From DATJPW01 sp963752855 (GTDB lineage: Bacteria; Desulfobacterota; Desulfomonilia; Desulfomonilales; Desulfomonilaceae): DNA of 64,000 nucleotides. Of this stretch, positions 8,698 to 17,302 are shown in pieces. Location of the stretch: positions 28,892-92,891 of the forward strand of contig CAVVZX010000037.1 of NCBI GenBank assembly GCA_963752855.1, written 5' to 3'. The translations under genes were made by a program, and so were the position numbers. The notes beneath the pieces were generated by a model. That model saw only the letters and a program-made list of their open reading frames with translations. It ran no database searches and was not told the DNA's origin. Each line of letters begins with the position of its first letter. The stretch's first letter is position 1.

Positions 8698-9411
8698 ATG
8701 AATTCCGGTGGTTACCGTCGCGCTCTGTTGAAGATATCCGGCGAAGCTTTCGCCGGCGACCGCGGCCACGGGTGGGACACACCCAAAATCGCTTGGATTG
8801 CCGGGCAGATAGCCCGAGCGCACAGCGATGGGCGTCAAATAGGAATCGTGGTCGGCGGCGGAAACATCTTGCGTGGATCGGATGCCGCCTCACTCGGCGT
8901 TCCGGTTCTTGTCGCGGATCAGATGGGCATGATAGCGACAGTCCTCAACGCCATGGCCTTACGCTCCGCCCTCGAGGTCGCAGGCGTCACAGCGTATGTG
9001 ATGTGCGCATTTCCGGTGGGGAGTTACGTGCAGGTCTTCGATATGGAGAAAGCTTTGAATCATATCGAAGGGGGCCATGTGGTGATTTTTGCGGGCGGAA
9101 CAGGCAACCCTTGTTTTACGACGGATTCTGCGGCGGCTCTGAGAGCTGTGGAAATAAACGCTGAAATAATGATTAAAGCGACTCAGGTGCGAGGGGTCTT
9201 TGACAAAGATCCTAAGGAGCATCCTGACGCGGTGTTCTTTGAGAAGATCAGTCCCGAGGAAGTGTTGGCAAGGCGATTGGGAGTCATTGACGCGACTTCC
9301 ATCGAGATTCTGGGCAGGAAGAAAATCCCTGTTGTCGTGCTAAGCCTTCATGAAGATGGAAATATAGTCAGGGCGCTTTCCGGAGAAAAGATAGGAACCG
9401 TAATAGCCTGA
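8698..9411 (+). CDS. pyrH: UMP kinase
   Basis: The 237-residue product has the amino-acid-kinase fold of bacterial UMP kinase: RALLKISGEAFAGD at the start, the glycine loop GIVVGGGNILRG, and TGNPCFTTDSAAALRAVEI, followed by KATQVRGVFDKDPKEHPDA. It phosphorylates UMP to UDP with ATP in pyrimidine nucleotide synthesis. The ATG lies four bases after the tsf stop, so the two are probably coupled. The length is normal for the family. Confidence 0.97.
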   Translation: MNSGGYRRALLKISGEAFAGDRGHGWDTPKIAWIAGQIARAHSDGRQIGIVVGGGNILRGSDAASLGVPVLVADQMGMIATVLNAMALRSALEVAGVTAYVMCAFPVGSYVQVFDMEKALNHIEGGHVVIFAGGTGNPCFTTDSAAALRAVEINAEIMIKATQVRGVFDKDPKEHPDAVFFEKISPEEVLARRLGVIDATSIEILGRKKIPVVVLSLHEDGNIVRALSGEKIGTVIA

Positions 9412-9484
9412 CATTCGTTACCAGGAGAACTTGGCGTCACTCAATGATTTGCGGCAAGGGCGCCCAAGCAATTGAGAGGGAAGC

Positions 9485-10042
9485 ATGATCGACGATCTTC
9501 ATAAAGAGACCAAAGCTTCAATGGAAAGTGCGGCGGAGGCTTTCCGGAAGGAACTCAAACGAATCCGAACCGGCAGAGCGTCGCTGGCTCTACTGGATGG
9601 CATTATGGTGCAATACTACGGCTCCGCGACTCCTATTAATCAACTGGCTACGCTTTCCATCCCGGAGCCTCGGCAGATAGTCATCCAGCCGTGGGACCAG
9701 GGCGCTCTTGGGGAAATTGAGAGGTCTATTCTCAAATCGGAACTGGGTTTAACGCCGACAAATGACGGCAAAGTGGTCAGAATAGTCTTGCCTCCCCTCA
9801 CCGCGGACAGACGCAAAGATTTAGTCAAACTTGTGCATAAAATAGGAGAAGAATTCAAGGTCCAGGTTCGCAACCATAGACGTGACGCCAATGAGACGCT
9901 GAAAGAATTGAAAAAGGAAAAAGAGATTTCCGAAGACGATCAGCATAAAGCCCAGGAACTGGTTCAAAAGACCACCGATCAATATATAGCCAAGATGGAC
10001 AGTATAATGGCGGAAAAAGAAGCTGAGATTATGGAGATCTGA
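9485..10042 (+). CDS. frr: Ribosome recycling factor
   Basis: The 185-residue product matches RRF: an N-terminal helix with KELKRIRTGRASLALLDGI, the hinge-domain segment YYGSATPINQLATLSIPEPR, and a C-terminal helix with LVKLVHKIGEEFKVQVRNHR. Together with EF-G, RRF splits post-termination ribosomes. The ATG follows a GAGAGGGAAGC ribosome-binding region. The gene sits 73 bases after pyrH, in the standard order for this cluster. Confidence 0.97.
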   Translation: MIDDLHKETKASMESAAEAFRKELKRIRTGRASLALLDGIMVQYYGSATPINQLATLSIPEPRQIVIQPWDQGALGEIERSILKSELGLTPTNDGKVVRIVLPPLTADRRKDLVKLVHKIGEEFKVQVRNHRRDANETLKELKKEKEISEDDQHKAQELVQKTTDQYIAKMDSIMAEKEAEIMEI

Positions 10043-10146
10043 CGCGGCTTGCCGAGTATCATAACTTTCAGTGGGTTCAGTGGGACCTACGGGCTCACAA
10101 GATACCTTCGACCTATTGATTTCGTCCTAGAATTTGGGAGAACCTA

Positions 10147-10902
10147 TTGACTTCAGCTTCAGAGCGACCCCCCGATTGGCCTGACCATGTAGCCATCATC
10201 ATGGATGGTAACGGCCGCTGGGCAAAGCGACGCAAATTGCCGCGGCTTGAAGGTCATCGGCAAGGCGCCAAGAGCGTTAGAAGAGCCGTCGAATTTTGTC
10301 GTCGTAACGGCATAGAATTTCTCACGCTCTACGCATTTTCCACGGAAAATTGGCGTCGGCCTCGCAGCGAAGTCGCCGGATTGATGAAATTACTTTCTCA
10401 ATTCATTGATTCGGAGTTGAACGAGCTTCACGCAAACAATATCCGGGTGAGGACTATTGGAGATCTGGGCCGCTTGCCTACTGAACTGATTGCAAAAATA
10501 CGGAATGCCGTCGAGAAAACGCGTGATAACCAAAAGATGACTCTAAATATTGCTCTCTCGTACGGAGGGCGTCAGGACATAATTTCCGCGAGTCTCAAAA
10601 TAGCGGCCTCAATCCAATCAAAGGCGCTGACGAAAGAGGACATCACTGAAGAGCTGTATTCCGAATTCTTGGACACCCAGGGACTTCCGGACCCGGACCT
10701 TCTCATCCGCACCGGTGGCGAAATGCGTATAAGCAATTTCCTCCTGTGGCAACTTGCGTACGCCGAACTCTATTTCACTCCGGTCCTGTGGCCCGATTTC
10801 GACGACGATACTTTCATGGAAGCGATTAACGCGTATCGTTCCAGGCAACGCAGATTCGGCATGATCTCCGAGCAAATCGAGGTCGGTGAAGGGATTTCTT
10901 GA
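10147..10902 (+). CDS. uppS: Undecaprenyl diphosphate synthase (isoprenyl transferase)
   Basis: The product carries the cis-prenyltransferase motifs HVAIIMDGNGRWAKRR (with the catalytic Asp), GHRQGAKSVR, TLYAFSTENWRRP and the C-terminal RTGGEMRISNFLLWQLAYAE. It condenses isopentenyl diphosphate units in cis to make the C55 carrier used for peptidoglycan and other envelope polymers. The start is TTG at 10147 with GGGAGAAC just upstream. The stop TGA overlaps the ATG of cdsA, so translation of the two is coupled. Confidence 0.95.
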   Translation: MTSASERPPDWPDHVAIIMDGNGRWAKRRKLPRLEGHRQGAKSVRRAVEFCRRNGIEFLTLYAFSTENWRRPRSEVAGLMKLLSQFIDSELNELHANNIRVRTIGDLGRLPTELIAKIRNAVEKTRDNQKMTLNIALSYGGRQDIISASLKIAASIQSKALTKEDITEELYSEFLDTQGLPDPDLLIRTGGEMRISNFLLWQLAYAELYFTPVLWPDFDDDTFMEAINAYRSRQRRFGMISEQIEVGEGIS

Positions 10903-11714
10903 TGTTGCGTGATCGCTTAATTACTGCGGCGATCGCCATTGCGATTCTAGTTCCCATTCTAATATTCGGTGGTGTTGAAGGGGTAGCGCTACTTGTCCTG
11001 GTTTGTTCCGCTGTGGCGGTCTCGGAACTCTCAAGTCACCTTTCCGCTTTCAAAGAACCTGTCAGCCGGGTGTTTCTGTTTCTTGTCGGGTTCTTCATTT
11101 TGGCGGGCTTTTACCTTGCGCCTCTCGACAAGACTTTGGCGGTAGTTGTCTGGTACCCACTTATAATACTGTTGCTCCATCTATTTCTCTACAACGTGAT
11201 CGAAAATACAATTGATTCGGTTGTTCAGATGATCTTCGTGACGGCCTACATTGTTGTCCCGTTAGGGCACGCAATTTTGTTGGGTCGCGTGCATATGGGT
11301 ACCGTATGGATCTTTTTTGTTCTTGTGGTGGTTTGTCTTGGTGACACCGGCGCTTATTTAATGGGCAAATATCTTGGTAAACATCGATTCTCGACGCGTA
11401 TCAGCCCGGCCAAGACGGTCGAAGGCATTTTCGGGGGAGTAGTCGGAAATTTCACCGGGATGCTGGCCATGAAGCTCGTTGTCCCGCAACTACCGGCATA
11501 TCACCTGCTTATTCTCTTAACTCTGGTGATTGGCGTGGTAGCGCCTCTGGGTGACCTGTGCGCATCCATGATAAAAAGAAGGCTGGAGATAAAGGATTTC
11601 GGCTCGCTGTTGCCCGGCCACGGAGGAATCATGGATCGGGCCGACAGTCTCATCTTCGCTTTTCCCGTCACATATCATCTTCTTCTGTTTGCGGGCTTCG
11701 CAGCGGTATCATGA
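10902..11714 (+). CDS. cdsA: Phosphatidate cytidylyltransferase (CDP-diacylglycerol synthase)
   Basis: The product is a polytopic membrane protein of about 270 residues with seven to eight hydrophobic segments. It ends with the CdsA signature IKDFGSLLPGHGGIMDRADS, preceded by GDTGAYLMGKYLGKH and ISPAKTVEGIFGG. It makes CDP-diacylglycerol from phosphatidate and CTP for phospholipid synthesis at the inner membrane. I chose ATG 10902, which shares its A with the uppS stop; a TTG three bases earlier is possible. Its own stop overlaps the dxr start in ATGA. Confidence 0.95.
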   Translation: MLRDRLITAAIAIAILVPILIFGGVEGVALLVLVCSAVAVSELSSHLSAFKEPVSRVFLFLVGFFILAGFYLAPLDKTLAVVVWYPLIILLLHLFLYNVIENTIDSVVQMIFVTAYIVVPLGHAILLGRVHMGTVWIFFVLVVVCLGDTGAYLMGKYLGKHRFSTRISPAKTVEGIFGGVVGNFTGMLAMKLVVPQLPAYHLLILLTLVIGVVAPLGDLCASMIKRRLEIKDFGSLLPGHGGIMDRADSLIFAFPVTYHLLLFAGFAAVS

Positions 11715-12874
11715 AGGTCATATCCATACTCGGCTCCACAGGCTCCATAGGCGCCCAAACCCTCGAAATAGCGCGCCTCCATCCCGACCTGTTCAAGGTC
11801 GCCTCACTGGCGGCCGGCGGTAATATACAATTGCTTGAGCAACAGGTGAGAGAGTTCAAACCGGAGCTGGTTTGCTGCCGGGATTCGAACGCCGCCGCAG
11901 AATTGAAACGGTCCTTGAACGATTATTTGCCGTCACTGCGGATTGAGCATTCTCTTGAAGGGCTGATTGCGGCTGCGACCTTTCCTGCCGCGGACCTTGT
12001 GGTCGCCGGCCTACCAGGAAGCGCAGGGTTATTGCCGACATTTGCAGCCGTCGAAATGGGCAAAGATGTAGCGTTGGCCACCAAAGAAGTCTTGGTAATG
12101 GCCGGCGGCTTATTCATGGAGAAGATCAGACAAAAAGGCGCTCAATTGTTGCCCGTAGACTCGGAGCAATCAGCCATATTTCAATGCCTGCAAGGCAATG
12201 GCGGGGCTGAGATACAGCGCATCATTCTCACCGCCTCCGGGGGCCCTTTCCGAGACCTGCCGCCATCCGAGCTCGCGCAGGTGACCAAAGATCAGGCCCT
12301 CCATCATCCACGTTGGAAAATGGGCCCCAAAGTAACCATCGACTCAGCTACTCTCATGAACAAAGGTCTTGAAGTAATCGAAGCAAGATGGCTCTTCAAC
12401 GTGCCCGCAGAACGGATCGAAGTGGTGATTCATCCGCAGAGCATCGTCCATTCCATGGTGGAATTTGTCGATGGTTCGATCATGGCTCAATTAGGCGCCA
12501 CGGACATGAGAATACCGATTAGTTATGCATTGGCGTTTCCGGAAAGGATAAATTCCGGGACGCCTCGCGTCAGTTTTCCGGATCTTGGCTCGCTGACGTT
12601 TATGGAACCGGATTTTCAGAAATTCCCGCTCCTGCGGGCCGCATTCTCGGTTCTGGAGCAAGGCGACACCGCCTCGCCCATAATTCTTAACGCTGCTGAC
12701 GAAGTCGCAGTGGAACTTTTTCTTGCCGGGAAAATACCCTTCGACCGCATTGCCGGAATCGTGCTCGAATCCTTGCAGAGCGTCCCATCGACCCGGACCG
12801 ATACACTCGAAGAAATTATGAGTTTTCATGAGGAAGTGGTTGAAAAGGTCCGGGGCCGGTGGGGGCGCGGATAA
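11711..12874 (+). CDS. dxr: 1-deoxy-D-xylulose 5-phosphate reductoisomerase
   Basis: The 387-residue product begins MKVISILGSTGSIGAQTLEI, the NADPH-binding loop of DXR, and contains LLPVDSEQSAIFQCL, ASGGPFRD, HPRWKMGPKVTIDSATLMNK and HPQSIVHSMVEFVDGS. It converts 1-deoxyxylulose 5-phosphate to MEP, the committed step of the non-mevalonate isoprenoid pathway that supplies uppS. The ATG overlaps the cdsA stop by four bases. In many relatives rseP follows dxr; here a stretch of abnormal composition follows instead. Confidence 0.96.
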   Translation: MKVISILGSTGSIGAQTLEIARLHPDLFKVASLAAGGNIQLLEQQVREFKPELVCCRDSNAAAELKRSLNDYLPSLRIEHSLEGLIAAATFPAADLVVAGLPGSAGLLPTFAAVEMGKDVALATKEVLVMAGGLFMEKIRQKGAQLLPVDSEQSAIFQCLQGNGGAEIQRIILTASGGPFRDLPPSELAQVTKDQALHHPRWKMGPKVTIDSATLMNKGLEVIEARWLFNVPAERIEVVIHPQSIVHSMVEFVDGSIMAQLGATDMRIPISYALAFPERINSGTPRVSFPDLGSLTFMEPDFQKFPLLRAAFSVLEQGDTASPIILNAADEVAVELFLAGKIPFDRIAGIVLESLQSVPSTRTDTLEEIMSFHEEVVEKVRGRWGRG

Positions 12875-14156
12875 AGAGTGTCATTGCTACTCAGGCGGAG
12901 GGGCACGTTTCAAGCCTGCCCTGACCGTGATGCCTACCCATGTGTTGGTGGTAAGGAAAAACTAGCAACAAAGCGTGCGTCTGTCTCCACTGCCTCCAGG
13001 TAGATGGTGACACTCCCTAAGGAGATGTGTACAAAGCGAGCAAAACAACGGTAGCAGATGACCGCTAGGGACCTACTCGGAGATGGTGCGCTGGAGTCTA
13101 CAGAAGAGCGTCCAGTGCGGCCTAGTCCACCCGCCCCAGGGGGTTGCGACACACCACGTGGCATGCGCCACAAGGACCCTAGACTCCAGGTTGTCCAGGC
13201 CTGGTACGACCACCGCGGGATAGGACCTCCCAGTCACTACACTGAAGCGCAAACGGCAGCGAGCACGTAGTCGAAAGGCGCCGTCGCCAGTGAGCAGCTC
13301 TGATGGTATCGCCGGGACAACAGCGACTACAAGAGGAACACAACGAGGATGAGCAGCCGCTAACGCAGCACTGACCAACAACTCCAGAAGCGCTGCAGTC
13401 GGCAGTGTACCAGGGGAAGACCCAGGCTACGGGCCAGCGTGACGGTTGACCACCACACACAGCACATACTGCGGCAGACGGCAGACGAAGGGGAGAAACC
13501 CGAAGCGCAGACAGACAAGACAGAGAACACAAAGAGACAGGAGGAGACGAAGAAGAAGAGACAGCCAAGGCTGAACAAACACGAACACGCCAGGAGAGCC
13601 GAACAACCGCCTGACCCGGCAAGAACGAAGGAGGAGCGGAGAAGAGAGGAGCCAGGCCGGCAAAGCCCGGGCACTAGGACAGAGAACACGAGAACAACAA
13701 GAACAGAACCGGAGCGCACAACCACGCAAGGCAAAGGCGAACGAGGACGCGCACAACGAACACGGACCACAGGGACACAGACAGGAGACAAAGACAAGGC
13801 AAACAAGCAGACACAGAGACAGCAAAAAGAGAGCGGACAGCACAGACACAAGGAGAGGGACAAAACAGGCGAGCGAGAGACACAACAGAAGAGCGAAGCA
13901 AACAGAGCGAGACAGAGAAAGAGCGCAGCGACACAAGAAGAAGCAAAACGGCCGGCCAGCGAGCAGACGCGGCAGAGAACAGAGACCGGACGAGGACGAC
14001 GAAGGCGGCCAGCGCCCGACAACGCGAAAAACAAAAGAAACGCAGCCGAGAAGGGAAAGAAGGAAGAAAGGAAAAAAAAGGAGGAAAAAAGGAAAAAAAG
14101 AGAAAAGAAAAAAAAAAAAAAAAAAAAAGAAAGAAAGAAAAAGGGCACAGGTTCAT
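12875..14156. other. Compositionally abnormal intergenic stretch, T-free over 13676-14151, ending in poly(A)
   Basis: After the dxr stop the plus strand loses T steadily. The last T is at 13675 and no T occurs in the next 476 bases. C also fades after about 14040, and the stretch ends in A/G-rich sequence with a 21-base A run at 14108-14128. Normal composition returns at 14152, five bases before the stop of the next gene. Long open frames here (for example 13439-14239 plus, and several on the minus strand) follow from the lack of T and therefore of stop codons, and their Lys/Arg/Glu/Thr or Leu/Ser/Phe/Cys-only translations do not look like proteins. It may be an assembly artefact or a real low-complexity block. 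Confidence 0.85.
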
Positions 14157-14909
14157 TCAGCTCCTCTCTGCACGCATCGCGAGCTCTTTTTGTATCTCCT
14201 CCTGCTGAAAATGTTGCGGATCATCAAGATAATGTCTGAGAGTTTCCCATTCAGTCGGATTCATGACGTTTTCCAACAGCGCAAGGCCGGCCGTTTTAAA
14301 GGATATAAGGCTCAGCAGTTCTATCCCCTGTCTTCGGGCCGCTTCCGCTCCGCCCTGTTCTCGATCCAAGACGACAATGACCTTCTTGCACTCTATATTG
14401 GCAAGTTCTCTTTTTCTGATTTCATATTTTACCTGTTCAAGCGCGACTTCTTTGCTGTCGAAACGGGTAACCAGATCATCCACCAGTGCGATCCTGTCAC
14501 CGGAAACGAGTTCGCCTTCGAGCAGGGAATGCTCTCCGTAACGGGTTATAGCTTCTTGAAATGATGCCGCTGATTTGACGTTTTCCATCTTTCTCGTAAA
14601 CCCCGCGGGGATGCCTCCCGCCAAGGCCATTCCGGCCGCAATCGGAACGCCGGCCATAGCAATCCCGATTACTCTGTTGATTTCCGGGGCTTCTTCACGC
14701 ACCATGCGGGCCATGGATCTGCACACCTTTTCAAAGACGTCCGGATAAGACGCCAAAGGCCGTAACTGTATGTACAGGGGGCTGTACAAGCCGGAAACAA
14801 GAGTCCAGCCTTGTGGCCGGTCACGATAGAAAGTGCGGATCATCCTGTGCTGATAGAGGAGTATCAGGATCTCCTTGGCTGCCTCTGCTTTTTCATTTGC
14901 CCAGGCCAT
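14157..14909 (-). CDS. Orotate phosphoribosyltransferase family protein
   Basis: The 250-residue product has a type I phosphoribosyltransferase fold. The PRPP-binding motif is at RIALVDDLVTRFDSKE, and a second family block is VIGIAMAGVPIAAGMALAGG. The N-terminal TLVSGLYSPLYIQLR resembles the orotate-binding hood (S-G-x-x-S-P-x-Y) of OPRT, which forms OMP from orotate and PRPP. Family members are usually about 190-220 residues, so the C-terminus is somewhat long. It is convergent with dxr. Whether it is the main pyrE or a paralogue cannot be decided here. Confidence 0.8.
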   Translation of the reverse strand: MAWANEKAEAAKEILILLYQHRMIRTFYRDRPQGWTLVSGLYSPLYIQLRPLASYPDVFEKVCRSMARMVREEAPEINRVIGIAMAGVPIAAGMALAGGIPAGFTRKMENVKSAASFQEAITRYGEHSLLEGELVSGDRIALVDDLVTRFDSKEVALEQVKYEIRKRELANIECKKVIVVLDREQGGAEAARRQGIELLSLISFKTAGLALLENVMNPTEWETLRHYLDDPQHFQQEEIQKELAMRAERS

Positions 14910-15332
14910 TTTCGTATGCTCCGTCCGGAATTGGTGGAATGTTTAAGGGATCTTCTTCTATCAGCCGGACACGGTCCCGAAAATCTCCGTTTCTTGTCAA
15001 GCGAATATTTGTACCCGCGACAGTCATTTACGCACGGCACGGATCTATCATGGCGAGGAGTGGATGGTGGGACAGGCTTCCAGCCTGTCTATTCGAAAAT
15101 GACGGGCAGGATGCCCGTCCCACCGGCAATCCCTCAAGCCGGGAGATTGCTTCGCTCCGCTCGCAATGATATGCAGCGGACGAATTCTCGGCCCGGCGGC
15201 TCGTGAGAGGCGCCAGCCGCCAAACGCCGTTCAGCGGCTCGCTGCGCCTGGATACTGTTGACTAAAACCCGCGCATCATGTAACAAAAGGGTTTCACTTC
15301 CGAATTTGCCCAGGTCGGCAAGGACTAATTTT
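14910..15332. other. Intergenic region with a nested palindromic repeat
   Basis: The gap between two divergent genes holds the cruciform-like repeat at 15066-15124. The rest (15125-15332) includes GCTCGCAATGA-type and GGCGGCTCGTGAG sequence typical of intergenic repeats in this window. No convincing coding frame is seen. Confidence 0.6.
15066..15124. repeat. Nested palindromic repeat (two hairpins inside an outer stem)
   Basis: GGTGGGAC (15066-15073) and GTCCCACC (15117-15124) form a perfect outer stem. Inside it are two perfect hairpins, GACAGGCT-TCC-AGCCTGTC (15071-15089) and GACGGGCA-GGA-TGCCCGTC (15101-15119), so the RNA or single strand could fold into a three-way junction. A degenerate copy appears at about 51245-51310 (GTGGGAC ... 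GTCCCAC with AGACAGGC). Confidence 0.7.
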
Positions 15333-16919
15333 ATGCTTAATGGAAAAAATATCCTCATCATTGGAGCAAGAGCCGGCGGCTACGGCGCTTCTATCGCTCG
15401 AGCAGCCGTCGCTGCGGGCGCTAGGGTCTTAGGGACTTCATTGACGCCGGACGATTCCCGCGAGGCTGCTTTCTTCAGCGAACTGAACGTGGAGCTGATT
15501 GACGTTCCGCTGAGGTACAATTTCGACAAGAGAAATCGTGTCTTCGACGAGCTGGCCGGAATCGAAGCATGGCTCAGGGCTCATGATGTCAATCGACTGG
15601 ACGCAATTGTACATACCGTGGCCGGCGGGTTCCCGCGGCAACCCTCGGTGATGAAAGCTGTGGCCGACGTCCTCAAGGGCAAGTACACGTTCAGTGACCT
15701 GGCCACCGCAGTCAAAAGAAACGTGTACTATGTCAACGCCGGTTCGTTCGCGGACACGATCGAACATCTGGCGTCCCTTACCCACGATGACACGCAATTT
15801 GTGGGACTGACTTATCGTGGCGACTTGCCGTATTTTATTTCTCCGACCAAGAAATATCTCGAAAAGATGGCCGTGCGTCTAGCGGGCAAAGGCAAGCGCA
15901 CCCTTGTTGCGGCGCTGCCTGAAGCTTGGACGCAATCGTCGCAGTTCTTCACCGGGATCGAGTTAGCCATTCTGGATAATTACCGGAAGCGCTTGGCAGG
16001 TCGGCAGTGCGGAGCCGCGGATCTGGCCCCGTCTTTTTCGCTTATGGAGAGGTCCTTGGCGGAACTGGACGGATTTCAGACGCTGCTGGAATCTCTACGA
16101 ACTTTCTTTCAAGAAAAGTGGGTCGACATTGATGATTCCGTGGACTCAGCCCGCCTGTACAATATTGTAAGTGAATTATTCAACAAATTGCGGGACGAGG
16201 GAGCTTTCCCGATCTTGAGGCGAGCCGTGGAGACAATCTCCGACTTTGTGCGAGACGCGTCAGCGATAATACTCGTCCGTGAATTCATTGCGGCCGGCCG
16301 TTACAGCCCCGGAGACGTCAGGCAGGTCCTTTATAGTGATTTCATTGAAGATCAGCCCATAAGAAAGGCAAAACCCAGGCCGGAGCGGCCGGTCCCCACC
16401 GTAGTTGTCAAGCGGAATTGGCAGGTCTTTGAGAAGGACGAAATCCGTAAGACACTGAACATGTATGGGGACAATTTTATTTTTCTCGACCGAGTCGTGA
16501 TGGAATTTGCCGAAGAAGTTAACGGGACCATAGGATTCGGGCGTTTCACAGTTCCGCCTCCGGAAGAAAACCCGATAATGAAAGATCATTTTGTGGGCAT
16601 GCCTCTATTCGGTGGTCATCTACAAATGGAAGCTGTGGCCCAGTTCGGCACTTTCATGATTCTCAAGCTCGCCAAAGACAGAAAACTGGTTCCAATCCTG
16701 ACAGGGACGGAGTTTCCCGACCTCAACACTATGGCGCCTCCCGGCGAAACATTAACCATGATGGGTCATATCAGAATTCCCGGAAAAAGGAGCCTCAAGC
16801 TGGAGGCGTTCATTGAGAATCGTTTCGCGCGTTCCAAAGGGATCATCCGCGGAATAATGGTCGGTGAACGCGTTGTGCGCAAGATGATGATGTCCTTCCA
16901 GTCCGATGAAGAAGAATGA
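15333..16919 (+). CDS. Enoyl-ACP reductase-like SDR fused to a FabZ-like hotdog domain
   Basis: From ATG 15333 (AAGGA at 15320) the product is 528 residues. Residues 1-210 are a Rossmann domain, with an N-terminal nucleotide loop in ILIIGARAGGYGASIARA and a Tyr167-x6-Lys174 pair in the position of the FabI-type active site. Residues 215-340 are a helical linker. Residues 370-528 form a hotdog domain with DHFVGMPLFGGHLQMEAVAQ, which keeps the FabZ/FabA-type His (about 419) and acidic residue (about 433). FabZ dehydrates 3-hydroxyacyl-ACP and FabI reduces the resulting enoyl-ACP, so the fusion would join two successive steps of acyl elongation on one chain. This is inferred from motifs. It stands alone, with repeats on both sides. 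Confidence 0.75.
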   Translation: MLNGKNILIIGARAGGYGASIARAAVAAGARVLGTSLTPDDSREAAFFSELNVELIDVPLRYNFDKRNRVFDELAGIEAWLRAHDVNRLDAIVHTVAGGFPRQPSVMKAVADVLKGKYTFSDLATAVKRNVYYVNAGSFADTIEHLASLTHDDTQFVGLTYRGDLPYFISPTKKYLEKMAVRLAGKGKRTLVAALPEAWTQSSQFFTGIELAILDNYRKRLAGRQCGAADLAPSFSLMERSLAELDGFQTLLESLRTFFQEKWVDIDDSVDSARLYNIVSELFNKLRDEGAFPILRRAVETISDFVRDASAIILVREFIAAGRYSPGDVRQVLYSDFIEDQPIRKAKPRPERPVPTVVVKRNWQVFEKDEIRKTLNMYGDNFIFLDRVVMEFAEEVNGTIGFGRFTVPPPEENPIMKDHFVGMPLFGGHLQMEAVAQFGTFMILKLAKDRKLVPILTGTEFPDLNTMAPPGETLTMMGHIRIPGKRSLKLEAFIENRFARSKGIIRGIMVGERVVRKMMMSFQSDEEE

Positions 16920-17302
16920 TTCTCCGCAGAGGACGCGGAGGAAGAAGGGAAGATCGGGATTCTTGTAGGAAGGCATTGCCTTTTCAAATGCGGACCGCCA
17001 GGGGGAAAGACTCTTTCGCAAAAGGGTTTGGACCGCCCTGGGGAAAACCCTTTTGCAGAATCGGTAAAATTTTCCGCAGGACGCAGAGAAAAATGAAGTC
17101 TTTCCGGAGTAATCACACATTCTATGTGCGGAGCCCTTACAAAAGCGCTTACCTGACGTCAGCCATATAGGAGTTTTTTGCGGAGGGTGCGGGAATCCGC
17201 TTTTTTGCAAAAAAGGGGTTCCCGCATCTTTCTTCTTTCCCTTTTCTGCGTCCTCTGCGGTGAATGTTTTCCATCTTTATGGCCGGGTGCAGGAGGGGAG
17301 TC
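16920..17302. repeat. Repeat-filled intergenic region (CCGCAGAGGACGC and CTTTTGCAAAAG families)
   Basis: CTCCGCAGAGGACGCGGAGG near 16922 recurs inverted at 17244-17262 (TCTGCGTCCTCTGCGGTGAA) and in shortened form near 17073 (TTCCGCAGGACGCAGAGAAA). Between them lie two palindromes centred on TTTTGCAAAA-like cores, near 17010-17060 and at 17191-17223. The whole gap looks like accumulated interspersed palindromic repeats. No coding frame is credible. Confidence 0.65.

Noticed and set aside
13439..14239. Long Lys/Arg/Glu/Thr-rich open frame (266 codons) and several long minus-strand frames
   Set aside because: The region has no T on the plus strand, so stop codons cannot occur on it; the translations are low-complexity and the frames end where composition returns to normal.
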